Program-made: the position numbers and the translations under genes
Source of the DNA: Hyphomicrobiales bacterium
GTDB taxonomy: Bacteria > Pseudomonadota > Alphaproteobacteria > Rhizobiales > Aestuariivirgaceae
Direction of reading: 5' to 3'
Assembly: GCA_016710435.1 (NCBI GenBank)
Contig: JADJVV010000001.1
Span: 1,696,501 to 1,760,500 of the forward strand
DNA: 64,000 bases
Shown: piece after piece, positions 52,037 through 61,294 of the stretch
Numbering within the stretch: the stretch's first letter is position 1
Layout: each line of letters starts with the position of its first letter
Notes under the pieces: model-generated
What the model was told of the DNA's origin: nothing
Database searches by the model: none
Seen by the model: only the letters and a program-made list of their open reading frames with translations

Positions 52037-53059
52037 ATGGCACGGGCAACCATTGAGGATGTCGCGGCGCGCGCTGGAGTGAGCGTGGCGACGGTGGACC
52101 GTGTGCTGAATGCCCGCACCACGGTTCGGCCTCTCAATGCCAAGCGCGTCGAAGCGGCGATCCGTGCGCTCAACTATCACCCGGACCGTCTGGCCGCGCG
52201 CCTCGCCCGTGGCCGCGAATACCGCTTCTGCTTCGTGCTCCCCGAAGGCGACAACGTCTTCATGAAGGGCCTGGCCCACGAAATAGCGGCCCACACCCAG
52301 CACCTTGCCGCTGAACGGGTGGAGGCCGACGTGCGCCACACCGATGTCTTCGATGCCGCGGCGCTGGCGGCCACCCTCGACTCGATCCACGGTTATGATG
52401 GCGTCGCCGTCGTGGCCCTCGACCACCCGCGCGTGCGCGAGGCCGTGAACGGCCTGATCGCGCGCGGCACGGAAGTGGTGACGCTCGTCTCTGATGTGCC
52501 GGGTGCCGCCCGCGCCCATTTCGTCGGCATCGACAATTCTGCCGCCGGCCGCACGGCGGCAACCCTCATGGGCCGCTTCCTCGGCGGGCGAAAAGGCAAG
52601 GTCGGCCTCATCGCCGGTTCACTGGCGCTGCGCGATCATGCCGAACGCCACTTCGGCTTCGTGCAGGTGATGGGGCAGGAATACGCCGGTCTTACGCTCC
52701 TGCCCCTGAGAGAAGAGCGCGACAGCGCATCGCGCACCGGCCAGGCCACCACCGATCTTCTTGCAGCACACCGCGATCTCATCGGCCTCTATAATGTGGG
52801 CGCCGGCACCGACGGCATCGTGGCGGCCCTGCGCCGGGTCCAGCCGAAGCAGAACCTTGTCGTCATCGCCCATGAACTGAGCGACATGTCCCGCGCCGCA
52901 CTGATGGACGGCACGCTCTCCGCCGTGATTGCCCAGGACCCCGGCCACGAAATCCGCAGTGCCATGCGCGTGCTCATGGCGCGCTGCGACCGTCAGCCCA
53001 TCCTTGCGGCACAGGAGCGCATTTCCATCGACGTCTTCCTGCGGGACAACTTGCCATGA
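52037..53059 (+). CDS. LacI-family transcriptional regulator
   Basis: This 340-residue regulator starts MARATIEDVAARAGVSVATVDRVLN, the classical LacI HTH and hinge, and continues with a periplasmic-binding-protein-like domain (FVGIDNSAAGRTAATLMGRFLGG). Upstream in-frame ATGs at 52019 and 51986 exist, but the family starts at the HTH; 51986 would fall inside the dyad at 51975-52004. It lies 30 bases ahead of xylB on the same strand and so is part of the xylose operon it probably controls. Confidence 0.88.
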   Translation: MARATIEDVAARAGVSVATVDRVLNARTTVRPLNAKRVEAAIRALNYHPDRLAARLARGREYRFCFVLPEGDNVFMKGLAHEIAAHTQHLAAERVEADVRHTDVFDAAALAATLDSIHGYDGVAVVALDHPRVREAVNGLIARGTEVVTLVSDVPGAARAHFVGIDNSAAGRTAATLMGRFLGGRKGKVGLIAGSLALRDHAERHFGFVQVMGQEYAGLTLLPLREERDSASRTGQATTDLLAAHRDLIGLYNVGAGTDGIVAALRRVQPKQNLVVIAHELSDMSRAALMDGTLSAVIAQDPGHEIRSAMRVLMARCDRQPILAAQERISIDVFLRDNLP

Positions 53060-53089
53060 CCCCCGCAGCCCAGAGCAAAGTGAGGCCCC

Positions 53090-54550
53090 ATGTATCTCGG
53101 TCTTGATTTCGGCACGTCCTCGGTGAAGGGCGTCCTCATCGATGCAAAGCAGAAGATCATCGCCATCGCCTCGTCGCCCCTCAAGGTTTCCCGGCCCCAT
53201 TCCGGCTGGAGCGAGCAGAACCCGGAGGACTGGTGGAAGGCCACCAACAAGGTGATCGCCCAATTGAAGGCGGCAAAGCCCAAGGCCATGGCGGCGGTGG
53301 AAGGGATCGGCCTCTCCGGCCAGCAACACGGCGCAACGCTGCTCGACAAGGACGGCAAGGTGCTGCGCCCCTGCATCCTGTGGAACGATGCACGCTCCTT
53401 TGTCGAATGTCAGGAGATCATGGCGCGGGAGCCGCGGGCCGTGCCCTTGACCGGCAACATTCCGCTCGCGGGCTACACTGCACCGAAGCTCGTCTGGGTG
53501 CAGAAGCACGAGCCGAAGGTCTTCGAGAAAGTCGCCAAGGTCCTGCTGCCCAAGGACTACATCCGCTACCGCATGACCGGCACCTACGGCTCCGACATGT
53601 CGGATTCCTCCGGCACCTACTGGCTCGATATCGCGGGCCGCAAATGGTCGGACATGCTGCTGGCTGCCTCCGGTATGCGCCGCGACCAGATGCCGGAACT
53701 GTTTGAAGGCACCGACCCGACAGGGCAGTTGACGCCCTCCGTCGCGAAAGCCTGGGGCATGCCCAAGCGCCCCGTGGTGGCGGGTGGCGGCGGCGACAAT
53801 GCGGCCTCTGCCTGCGGCATCGGCGCTGTCACCGACGGCGCGGGCTTCTTCTCCATTGGCACATCCGGCGTGATGTTTGTCTCCAACGACACATTCTCCC
53901 CCAATGCCGAACGCTACGTGCACGCTTTCTGCCATGCCGTGCCCAACACCTGGCACCAGATGGGTGTCATCGTTTCGGCAACGGCAAGCCTCGAATGGCT
54001 CTCGGGCGTGCTGCAATCCCCCGCCCCGCAATTGACCAAGGCGCTGGGCACCAAGCTCAACGGGCACTCACCGGCACTCTTCCTGCCCTACCTCTCGGGC
54101 GAGAGAACGCCTGTCGGTGACGCACAAGTGCGTGGCCTGATGATGGGGATCGGCCACGAGACCGACCGCAAGATCATGACCCATGCCGTACTGGACTCGA
54201 TCGCATTCGCCTTCCGGGACTCGCTCGTCGCCCTGCGCGCCGGTGGCGCCACCATCAACCGCCTCATGGCCGTGGGTGGCGGCACCAAGTCGGAGATATG
54301 GATGAAGATCATGGCCACGGCCATGGGCCTTCCCATCGATCTTCCGGCATCGGGTGAAGTGGGCGGCGCTTTTGGTGCGGCCCGCATGGGACTTGTCGCG
54401 GCAACGGGCGAAGACTTCCGCAAGGTCTTCACAAGGCCGAAGACGGCGAAGACCTTCACGCCGGAAAAATCCGCAACCGCAGCCTATGACGACCACTACC
54501 ATCGCTACACGCAAATTTATCCTGCCATCAAGGAGATCAGGCTCACATGA
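53090..54550 (+). CDS. xylB: Xylulokinase
   Basis: This 486-residue FGGY kinase phosphorylates D-xylulose. The N-terminus MYLGLDFGTSSVKGVLID, the GLSGQQHGATLLD and LWNDARS blocks near residues 75-102 and the late VGGGTKSEIWMKIMA adenosine motif are typical of XylB. The stop overlaps the xylA start by four bases. It is distinct from the LyxK/EryA-like FGGY kinase at 35631. Confidence 0.93.
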   Translation: MYLGLDFGTSSVKGVLIDAKQKIIAIASSPLKVSRPHSGWSEQNPEDWWKATNKVIAQLKAAKPKAMAAVEGIGLSGQQHGATLLDKDGKVLRPCILWNDARSFVECQEIMAREPRAVPLTGNIPLAGYTAPKLVWVQKHEPKVFEKVAKVLLPKDYIRYRMTGTYGSDMSDSSGTYWLDIAGRKWSDMLLAASGMRRDQMPELFEGTDPTGQLTPSVAKAWGMPKRPVVAGGGGDNAASACGIGAVTDGAGFFSIGTSGVMFVSNDTFSPNAERYVHAFCHAVPNTWHQMGVIVSATASLEWLSGVLQSPAPQLTKALGTKLNGHSPALFLPYLSGERTPVGDAQVRGLMMGIGHETDRKIMTHAVLDSIAFAFRDSLVALRAGGATINRLMAVGGGTKSEIWMKIMATAMGLPIDLPASGEVGGAFGAARMGLVAATGEDFRKVFTRPKTAKTFTPEKSATAAYDDHYHRYTQIYPAIKEIRLT

Positions 54551-55854
54551 CATTCTTCAGCGCGAAGAAGGCAAAATTCGAAGGCCCCAAATCGAAGGCC
54601 GACCTGGCCTTCCGTCACTATGAAAAGAACAGGAAGGTGATGGGCAAGACCATGGCGGAGCACCTGCGCTTTGCCATGTGCTGGTGGCACACCACCTGCT
54701 GGCCGGGCAGCGATCCCTTCGGCGGCGATACGTTCCTGCGCCCGTGGCACCACAGCGCCGATGAAATGGCGGCCGCACGCCAGAAGGCCGATGTGATGTT
54801 CGAAGCGATGGACCTCTCCTCCATCGACCTCTTCTGCTTCCACGACCGCGACATCGCCCCGGAAGGCAACTCGCTGAAGGAAAGCAATGCCAACGTCACG
54901 GCCATTGCCAACTACATCGAGAAGAAGATGGCCAAGGGCAAGAAGAAGCTGCTCTGGGGCACGGCCAACATGTTCTCCAACCGCCGCTTCATGGCCGGTG
55001 CCGCCACCAATCCGGATCCCGATGTGTTTGCCTATTGTGCCGCGCAGGTAAAGCACTGCATGGACGTGACCAAGGGCCTGGGCGGCGCCAACTACGTGAT
55101 GTGGGGCGGCCGCGAAGGCTACGAGACGCTGCTCAACACCAACATCGGCCATGAACTGGAAGCGGCCAAGCGCATGCTGGCGCTGGTGATCGAGTACAAG
55201 CACAAGATCGGCTTCAAGGGCCCGATCCTGATCGAACCCAAGCCGCAGGAGCCGACCAAGCACCAGTACGACTACGACGTCGCCACTGTCTATTCGCTCA
55301 TCTCGTCGCTTGGCGCGCAGAAGGACGTGAAGGTCAACATCGAGCAGAACCATGCCATCCTCGCGGGCCACACCTTCGAGCATGAAATCGCGCTCGCATC
55401 AGCGCTGGGCATCTTCGGCTCCATCGACCTGAACCGCGGCGACTATCAGTCCGGCTGGGACACCGACCAGTTCATTGTCGACGTGCCGGAATTGACCGTT
55501 GCCATGTATGAAATCCTCAAGGCCGGCGGCTTCACCACGGGCGGCATGAACTTCGACGCCAAGATCCGCCGCCAGTCCATCGACCCGGACGACATCATCC
55601 ACGCCCATGTGGGCTCCATGGATGCCTGCGCCAAGGCGCTGCTCAACGCCGCCGACATGATGGAGGATGCCAAGCTGCAGACCATCGTCGACGAACGCTA
55701 CAGCGGCTGGAAAACGGCGCAGAACAAGGCCATGCTCGCGGGCAAGGAGAGCCTCGAACAGATCGCCGCCCGCGTGGAAAAGAAGAACATCAACCCGCAG
55801 CCCCGGTCCGGGCAGCAGGAACGCCTCGAAAATCTCATCAACCGCTATTGCTGA
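54547..55854 (+). CDS. xylA: Xylose isomerase
   Basis: This 435-residue class II xylose isomerase interconverts D-xylose and D-xylulose. Key blocks are FAMCWWHTTCWPGSDPFGG near residue 38, FCFHDRDIAP with the catalytic His near 97, VMWGGREGYETLLNT near 182, IEPKPQEPTKHQYD near 227 and GSIDLNRGDYQSGWDTDQF near 295 (metal ligands). It is coupled to xylB by overlap. With xylB it feeds xylulose-5-phosphate into the pentose phosphate pathway. No xylose ABC transporter is next to it. Confidence 0.96.
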   Translation: MTFFSAKKAKFEGPKSKADLAFRHYEKNRKVMGKTMAEHLRFAMCWWHTTCWPGSDPFGGDTFLRPWHHSADEMAAARQKADVMFEAMDLSSIDLFCFHDRDIAPEGNSLKESNANVTAIANYIEKKMAKGKKKLLWGTANMFSNRRFMAGAATNPDPDVFAYCAAQVKHCMDVTKGLGGANYVMWGGREGYETLLNTNIGHELEAAKRMLALVIEYKHKIGFKGPILIEPKPQEPTKHQYDYDVATVYSLISSLGAQKDVKVNIEQNHAILAGHTFEHEIALASALGIFGSIDLNRGDYQSGWDTDQFIVDVPELTVAMYEILKAGGFTTGGMNFDAKIRRQSIDPDDIIHAHVGSMDACAKALLNAADMMEDAKLQTIVDERYSGWKTAQNKAMLAGKESLEQIAARVEKKNINPQPRSGQQERLENLINRYC

Positions 55855-55877
55855 ACGCCTCGGGAGGACACAACATC

Positions 55878-56936
55878 ATGGCAACAGACATCAAGGGACC
55901 GGGCATTTTCCTGGCGCAATTCGCAGGCGATGCGGCCCCGTTCAACTCTTTTGACTCGATCACCAAGTGGGCGGGCTCGCTCGGTTACAAGGGCGTGCAG
56001 ATTCCCTCGTGGGATGGCCGCATGATCGATCTGAAGAAGGCGGCGGAATCCAAGACCTACTGCGATGAACTGAAGGGCATCGCCAGGAAGAATGGCGTGG
56101 AGATCACCGAACTCTCCACCCACTTGCAGGGCCACCTCGTTGCCATTCACCCGGCCTACGACGAAGCGGTGGATGCCTTTGCGCCGCCGCAGGTGCATGG
56201 CAATCCGAAGGCCCGTCAGGCCTGGGCCTGCGAGCAGGTGAAGCTCGCCGCCAAGGCGTCGAAGAACATGGGGCTCCATCGTCACGTTTCGTTCTCCGGC
56301 GCGCTGGCCTGGCCCTTCCTCTATCCATGGCCGCCGCGTGCGCCGGGCGTTGTCGAGGAAGCTTTCAAGGAACTGGGCAAGCGCTGGACGCCGCTGCTCG
56401 ATGCCATGAAGGACAATGGCGTGAAGGTCGGTTTCGAACTGCATCCTGGCGAAGACACCTTCGATGGCGAGACCTTCGAAATGTTCCTCGCCGAAACCGG
56501 CAACCATGAAAGCTGCGGCATCAACTACGATCCCTCGCATTTCCTCCTGCAGCAGATGGACTATGTTGAGTTCATCCACATCTACCACGAGCGCATCTTC
56601 GCCTTCCATGTGAAGGACGCGGAATTCAACCCGAACGGCAAGCAGGGCGTCTATTCCGGCTTCCAGAATTGGACGAAACGCGCCGGCCGCTTCCGCTCGC
56701 TGGGCGATGGACAGGTGGATTTCTCCTCCATCTTCTCGGCGCTGGCACAGCACAACTACGACCACTGGGCCGTGCTGGAATGGGAATGTTGCCTGAAGGA
56801 CGCGAGCCAAGGTGCCAGGGAAGGTGCCCCCTTCATCGAAAGCCACATCATCAAGACCACGGCGAAGGCCTTCGACGACTTCGCCGCCGGCAACAAGGAC
56901 ACCGGCAAGGCGCGCCGCATGCTCGGGCTGGAATAG
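55878..56936 (+). CDS. Sugar-phosphate isomerase/epimerase family TIM barrel
   Basis: This 352-residue TIM-barrel protein starts MATDIKGPGIFLAQFAGD. It has YKGVQIPSWDGR, metal-site candidates Glu in VGFELHPGED, Asp in INYDPSHFLLQ, His in FHVKDAEF and Glu in AVLEWECC. The family commonly pairs with a Gfo/Idh/MocA dehydrogenase, as here, in oxidative sugar or inositol-like routes. It follows xylA by 23 bases, with GGGAGGA before the start. The substrate is unassigned. Confidence 0.83.
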   Translation: MATDIKGPGIFLAQFAGDAAPFNSFDSITKWAGSLGYKGVQIPSWDGRMIDLKKAAESKTYCDELKGIARKNGVEITELSTHLQGHLVAIHPAYDEAVDAFAPPQVHGNPKARQAWACEQVKLAAKASKNMGLHRHVSFSGALAWPFLYPWPPRAPGVVEEAFKELGKRWTPLLDAMKDNGVKVGFELHPGEDTFDGETFEMFLAETGNHESCGINYDPSHFLLQQMDYVEFIHIYHERIFAFHVKDAEFNPNGKQGVYSGFQNWTKRAGRFRSLGDGQVDFSSIFSALAQHNYDHWAVLEWECCLKDASQGAREGAPFIESHIIKTTAKAFDDFAAGNKDTGKARRMLGLE

Positions 56937-56948
56937 GAGGACGGCACC

Positions 56949-58130
56949 ATGGTCACAGGCACACGCGAAAAGAAAACGGGCCGCATCCGGCTCGGCATGG
57001 TGGGGGGCGGGCAGGGAGCGTTCATCGGCGCCGTGCACCGTCTCGCCGCGCGCATGGACGACGAATATGAATTCGTCGCAGGCGCACTCTCCGCTGATCC
57101 GAAAAAGGCCGCCGCCTCCGCCGCGGATCTCGGACTGGACCCGTCGCGGAGCTATGGCTCCTTCGAGGAGATGGCCAAGGCCGAAGCAAAACGCGCCGAC
57201 GGCATCGAGGCCGTGGCCATCGTCACGCCGAACCATGTGCACGTTCCGGCGGCGAAGGCTTTCATCAACGCGGGCATCCATGTGATCTGCGACAAGCCTT
57301 TGGCGCTCTCGCTCAAGGAAGCAAAGAGCCTCGAGGCACTGCTGGCGAAGAGGAAGGATGTGATTTTCGCCCTCACCCACAACTACTCCGGCTATCCCAT
57401 GATCCGTCAGGCCAAGGCCATGGTGGCCGCGGGCGAACTGGGCGACATTCGCCTCGTGCAGGGCGAATACCCGCAGGACTGGCTGACGACCGCTCTCGAA
57501 AAGACCGGGCAGAAGCAGGCGGCCTGGCGTACCGATCCCAAGCGCTCCGGTGCTGGCGGTTGCGTCGGCGACATCGGCACGCACACCTATCAGCTGATGT
57601 GCGATGTCTCGGGCCTCGCGGGCGCGGAACTCGCCGCTGATCTGACCAGCTTCGTCAAGGGCCGCGCGCTCGACGACAACGCCAACGTGATGCTGCGTTT
57701 CAAGGCCAAGGACGGCACATCCGCCAAGGGCATGCTCTGGGCGAGCCAGGTGGCACCCGGCAACGAGAACGGCCTCAAGATCCGCGTCTATGGAACCAAG
57801 GGCGGGCTGGAATGGTCGCAGGAAAATCCCAACCTCCTGTGGTACACGCCCTTCGGTGAACCGAAGCGGCTTATCACCCGGGGCGGCGCAGGCTCCGGTC
57901 CCGCCGCAGGCCGCGTGACGCGCGTGCCGCCGGGACATCCCGAAGGCTATCTGGAGGGCTTCGCCAACCTTTACACCGAGGTTGCCCGCGCCATCAAAGC
58001 TGCCCGCGCCGGAAAGAAGGCGGACAAGGACGTGACCTTCCCCGGCATCGCCGACGGCATCGCCGGCATGGCCTTCATCGAGGCCTGCGTGAAATCCTCC
58101 AAAGCCAACGGCAGGTGGACGAAGCTGTAA
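56949..58130 (+). CDS. Gfo/Idh/MocA-family oxidoreductase
   Basis: This 393-residue NAD(P)-dependent sugar dehydrogenase has a Rossmann motif GMVGGGQGAFIG near residue 18, the CDKPLALS motif near residue 116 (the EKP-type lysine) and GGCVGDIGTHTYQL with the catalytic Asp-His pair near residue 200. It is 12 bases after the TIM-barrel gene and ends the LacI-xylB-xylA operon. Together the last two genes suggest an oxidation/isomerisation side branch beyond plain xylose use. Confidence 0.88.
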   Translation: MVTGTREKKTGRIRLGMVGGGQGAFIGAVHRLAARMDDEYEFVAGALSADPKKAAASAADLGLDPSRSYGSFEEMAKAEAKRADGIEAVAIVTPNHVHVPAAKAFINAGIHVICDKPLALSLKEAKSLEALLAKRKDVIFALTHNYSGYPMIRQAKAMVAAGELGDIRLVQGEYPQDWLTTALEKTGQKQAAWRTDPKRSGAGGCVGDIGTHTYQLMCDVSGLAGAELAADLTSFVKGRALDDNANVMLRFKAKDGTSAKGMLWASQVAPGNENGLKIRVYGTKGGLEWSQENPNLLWYTPFGEPKRLITRGGAGSGPAAGRVTRVPPGHPEGYLEGFANLYTEVARAIKAARAGKKADKDVTFPGIADGIAGMAFIEACVKSSKANGRWTKL

Positions 58131-58214
58131 ACCAGTCCTGCGCCCTTCGGCCTCTTTCGCTCCGCCCCGTACTGTGGTTTGAGAGCGCCCAGAGGCACAA
58201 GGGGGCGTTCTTAC

Positions 58215-59807
58215 ATGGCTGACATCATCGTCATCGGCGCGGGCCACAATGGTCTGGTGTGCGCCTATTACCTGGCGCGCGCCGGCCATGCGGTCACGGT
58301 GCTGGAGAAGCGCGACGTGGTGGGCGGTGCCGCCGTCACCGAGGAGTTCCACCCCGGCTTCCGCAATTCCGTGGCCGCCTACACGGTTTCGCTGCTCAAT
58401 CCGAAGGTGATTGCCGACATGGACCTGCCGCGCCATGGCCTGACCGTGGTGGAGCGCGAAATATCCAACTTCCTGCCGCTGAACGATCGTGAATACCTCA
58501 AGGTGGGCGGCGGCAAGACAAAGTCGGAAGTGGCGAAATTTTCTGCACGGGACGCAGACCGCCTCGATGCCTATGGCGAACACCTGGATGTGGTGGCGGA
58601 CCTGCTGCGCGATCTGGTGCTGGAAACGCCGCCCAATGCGGTTTCAGGCCGCGGCCTTCTCGCCGTGCTGCCGCAACTCTTCAAGGCCGGCACGCTGGGC
58701 CGTCGCATCGCCAGGCTTCCTGCCGCCATGCAGCAGCAAGTGCTCAATCTCTTCACCCAGTCGGCGGGCGATTATCTCGACCAGTGGTTCGAGAGCGCTC
58801 CCATCAAGGCGGCCTATGGCTTTGATGGCATCGTCGGCAACTATGCCTCTCCCTACGCGGCAGGCTCGGCCTACGTGCTGTTGCATCACGTCTTCGGCGA
58901 GGTGAATGGCAAGAAGGGCGCCTGGGGTCATGCCATCGGCGGCATGGGCGCGATCACGCAAGCCATGGCCCGCGCCTGTAGCGAGGCGGGCGTCACCATC
59001 CGCACCGGAACCGGCGTGAAGCGCGTACTCACCGACAAATTTGGCGTGACGGGCGTCGAGACCAGCAGCGGCGAGGTCATCAAGGCCGGCGCCGTCGTCT
59101 CCAACCTCAATCCGAAATTGCTCTTTACACGGATGATCGAGCAGGGCGTCCTGCCCCAGCCCTTTTCCCGGCGCATGGAAAGCTGGAAGTGCGGTTCCGG
59201 CACCTTTCGCATGAACGTGGCACTGTCGGAGCTTCCGGGCTTCACCTGTCTCCCGGGAAAGACGCGCGCCGAACATCACACCGCCGGCATCATCATTGCG
59301 CCGAGCCTCGCCTACATGGAAGACGCGTGGATGGATGCGCGCCGCGACGGCTGGTCGAAACAGCCCATCGTGGAAATCCTCATTCCCTCAACGCTTGATG
59401 AGACACTCGCCCCCAAGGGCGCCCATGTCGCCAGCCTGTTCTGCCAGCACGTCGCACCCACATTGCCTGACGGCAAATCATGGGATGACCATCGTGAGGA
59501 AGTTGCGGACCTGATGATCGCGACGGTGGACAGGTTTGCGCCCGGTTTCAAGAAATCCGTCATTGCCCGCCAGATCAATTCCCCGCTCGATCTCGAGCGC
59601 ACCTTTGGTTTGGTCGGGGGCGACATCTTCCACGGTGCCCTGGGTCTCGACCAGTTGTTCTCCGCCCGCCCCATGCTGGGCTATGCCGACTACCGCACCC
59701 CGGTGAAGGGGCTCTATCAATGCGGCTCGGGCACCCATCCCGGCGGCGGCGTCACCGGCGCCCCCGGACACAATGCGGCCCGCGAGATGTTGCGCGATTT
59801 GAGGTGA
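58215..59807 (+). CDS. Phytoene-dehydrogenase-related FAD protein (COG1233)
   Basis: This 530-residue flavoprotein has the N-terminal FAD motif VIGAGHNGLVCAYYLARAGH, then VTVLEKRDVVGGAAVTEEF, and a C-terminal block LYQCGSGTHPGGGVTGAPGHNAA typical of the PDS/retinol-dehydrogenase-like group. No carotenoid genes are nearby, so a desaturase or isomerase role on another hydrophobic substrate is as likely. I start at ATG 58215; the frame extends to 58179 with no family-like residues. It is a separate unit from the sugar operon. Confidence 0.84.
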   Translation: MADIIVIGAGHNGLVCAYYLARAGHAVTVLEKRDVVGGAAVTEEFHPGFRNSVAAYTVSLLNPKVIADMDLPRHGLTVVEREISNFLPLNDREYLKVGGGKTKSEVAKFSARDADRLDAYGEHLDVVADLLRDLVLETPPNAVSGRGLLAVLPQLFKAGTLGRRIARLPAAMQQQVLNLFTQSAGDYLDQWFESAPIKAAYGFDGIVGNYASPYAAGSAYVLLHHVFGEVNGKKGAWGHAIGGMGAITQAMARACSEAGVTIRTGTGVKRVLTDKFGVTGVETSSGEVIKAGAVVSNLNPKLLFTRMIEQGVLPQPFSRRMESWKCGSGTFRMNVALSELPGFTCLPGKTRAEHHTAGIIIAPSLAYMEDAWMDARRDGWSKQPIVEILIPSTLDETLAPKGAHVASLFCQHVAPTLPDGKSWDDHREEVADLMIATVDRFAPGFKKSVIARQINSPLDLERTFGLVGGDIFHGALGLDQLFSARPMLGYADYRTPVKGLYQCGSGTHPGGGVTGAPGHNAAREMLRDLR

Positions 59808-59828
59808 ACCTGCGGCATGGTGCAGGGC

Positions 59829-61100
59829 CTAGTGGCCTGCGTCTCCCGCCGCTTTCTGCACTTTCTTCTTGATGTGGCGGGCCGTCAGCCACACCGCGAG
59901 GATCACCAGGGGAATGGAGAAGAACTGGAACAGCTTCTCGTCGAAGGACACGAACTTTCCGGCACCTTCGATCAGCTTTCCCACGATGCCGATCACGTAG
60001 TAGCTGATCGCCGCAACCGACAGGCCCTCCACCGTCTCCTGCAGCATGAGCTGTAGCCGCGCCCGCTTTTCCATGGATTGCAGCAGCGACTGGTTCTGTC
60101 CTTCCAGTGCGATGTCGACGCGCGTGCGCAACAGGTTGCTGGCCCGTTCGCAGCGCTGCGCCAATCCGGCGATGCGGGATTCAACCGCGGCACAGGTGGC
60201 AATCGCCGGCATGAAGCGCCGCTCAAGGAACACGCCCAGGCGCTGATGGTTCTGCACCCGCTCCTCGCCCAGTTCCGCCAGGCGCTTGCTCACCAGCGCC
60301 GAATAGGCCCGCGCCGCCGCGAAGCGATAGCTCGTCTGGTCGGAGAGACTTTCAATGTCACGCGACAGGCCGATGAGCTTTTGCAGAAGGTTCGCATCCT
60401 CTGAGCGCGGATGTCCGGCCATGCCGTCGATGATGGCACTCAGATCTGTTTCGAGGCGCTTCAGCGTGCCCTGTGCGGAACGCGCCAGCGGCAGCGCCAG
60501 CAGCGCCATCATGCGGTAGGTTTCGATCTCGTGTAGCCGCCGTGTGAGCCGTCCCAGGCGGTGCGGCGAACCGCTGCCGTCGTGGATCAGCAGCCGCGTG
60601 TAGCCATCGTCACCGATGCGGAAGTCGCTCCACACCGTCGTCTTGCCCTGGTTCACCCGCGAACAGGCGATTTCCTCGGAATCGAACAGGGCTGCAATGC
60701 GGGCCGCCGTGGGCGGCTTGTCATCCCGCCCCAGCACATGGGTGTGTATGGCGACCAGCCGATGGCCCGGGAGGCCTTCCAGCCATCCCTCCGGCAACCA
60801 GTCCACCCCCTCCGCCGCCTTTGCCGGACTGAAGGAGGTGACACTCACCCGGTAGAACTCGCCGTGGCGTTCGTACTTGAACAGTCCGTCCTTCACGACC
60901 GCGCCCACATGCAGCGCGCCCAGGTCCGGTGGCGGAATGTTCTTCATCCGGCACAGCGCCTGAATGGCGGGCAGGGGATCACCGTCGCCGGGGGCGAGCG
61001 TGAAGGCGAGGTGGCTGATGCGGGCCGGAGCAGTCACGGGAAGGCCCGGTCTGCCGTGCACCTCGTCGTTCAGCGCGTGGCGGAGGGGATGGTCGTTCAT
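59829..61100 (-). CDS. DUF3422 family membrane-anchored protein
   Basis: This 423-residue protein starts MNDHPLRHALNDEVHGRP, the conserved opening of DUF3422 (ELN..VHARP-like). It has a central helical part with QTSYRFAAARAYSALV and LERRFMPAI, and two C-terminal hydrophobic helices (AISYYVIGIVGKL, then FFSIPLVILAVWLTARHI) ending in a Lys-rich tail. The layout recalls CorA-like anchored proteins; function is unknown. I start at 61100; the open frame continues to 61301 but would overlap the gap promoter region. Confidence 0.87.
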   Translation of the reverse strand: MNDHPLRHALNDEVHGRPGLPVTAPARISHLAFTLAPGDGDPLPAIQALCRMKNIPPPDLGALHVGAVVKDGLFKYERHGEFYRVSVTSFSPAKAAEGVDWLPEGWLEGLPGHRLVAIHTHVLGRDDKPPTAARIAALFDSEEIACSRVNQGKTTVWSDFRIGDDGYTRLLIHDGSGSPHRLGRLTRRLHEIETYRMMALLALPLARSAQGTLKRLETDLSAIIDGMAGHPRSEDANLLQKLIGLSRDIESLSDQTSYRFAAARAYSALVSKRLAELGEERVQNHQRLGVFLERRFMPAIATCAAVESRIAGLAQRCERASNLLRTRVDIALEGQNQSLLQSMEKRARLQLMLQETVEGLSVAAISYYVIGIVGKLIEGAGKFVSFDEKLFQFFSIPLVILAVWLTARHIKKKVQKAAGDAGH

Positions 61101-61294
61101 GGGCAGGCATGTAGCGCCGCCATAGGCAAGCCCGCCACCTGCAATCCGCCGCATCAGCGCTGCTCTCCGCCAATGTGCCAGCGGCGAAGCGCTTCCCTCA
61201 TATTTTGAGGTGCGCGCACATATCCTCTTCCCAGCGCAACAGGAATGGCTATAAGGGCGCCCATCATTCCCACAGAAAGGTTTGGAGACTCTCC

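Noticed and set aside
55845..58583. A 912-codon minus-strand open frame
   Set aside because: It is antisense to the TIM-barrel, Gfo/Idh/MocA and start of the COG1233 genes; its His/Arg/Gly-rich composition is typical of shadow frames and no motif is seen.
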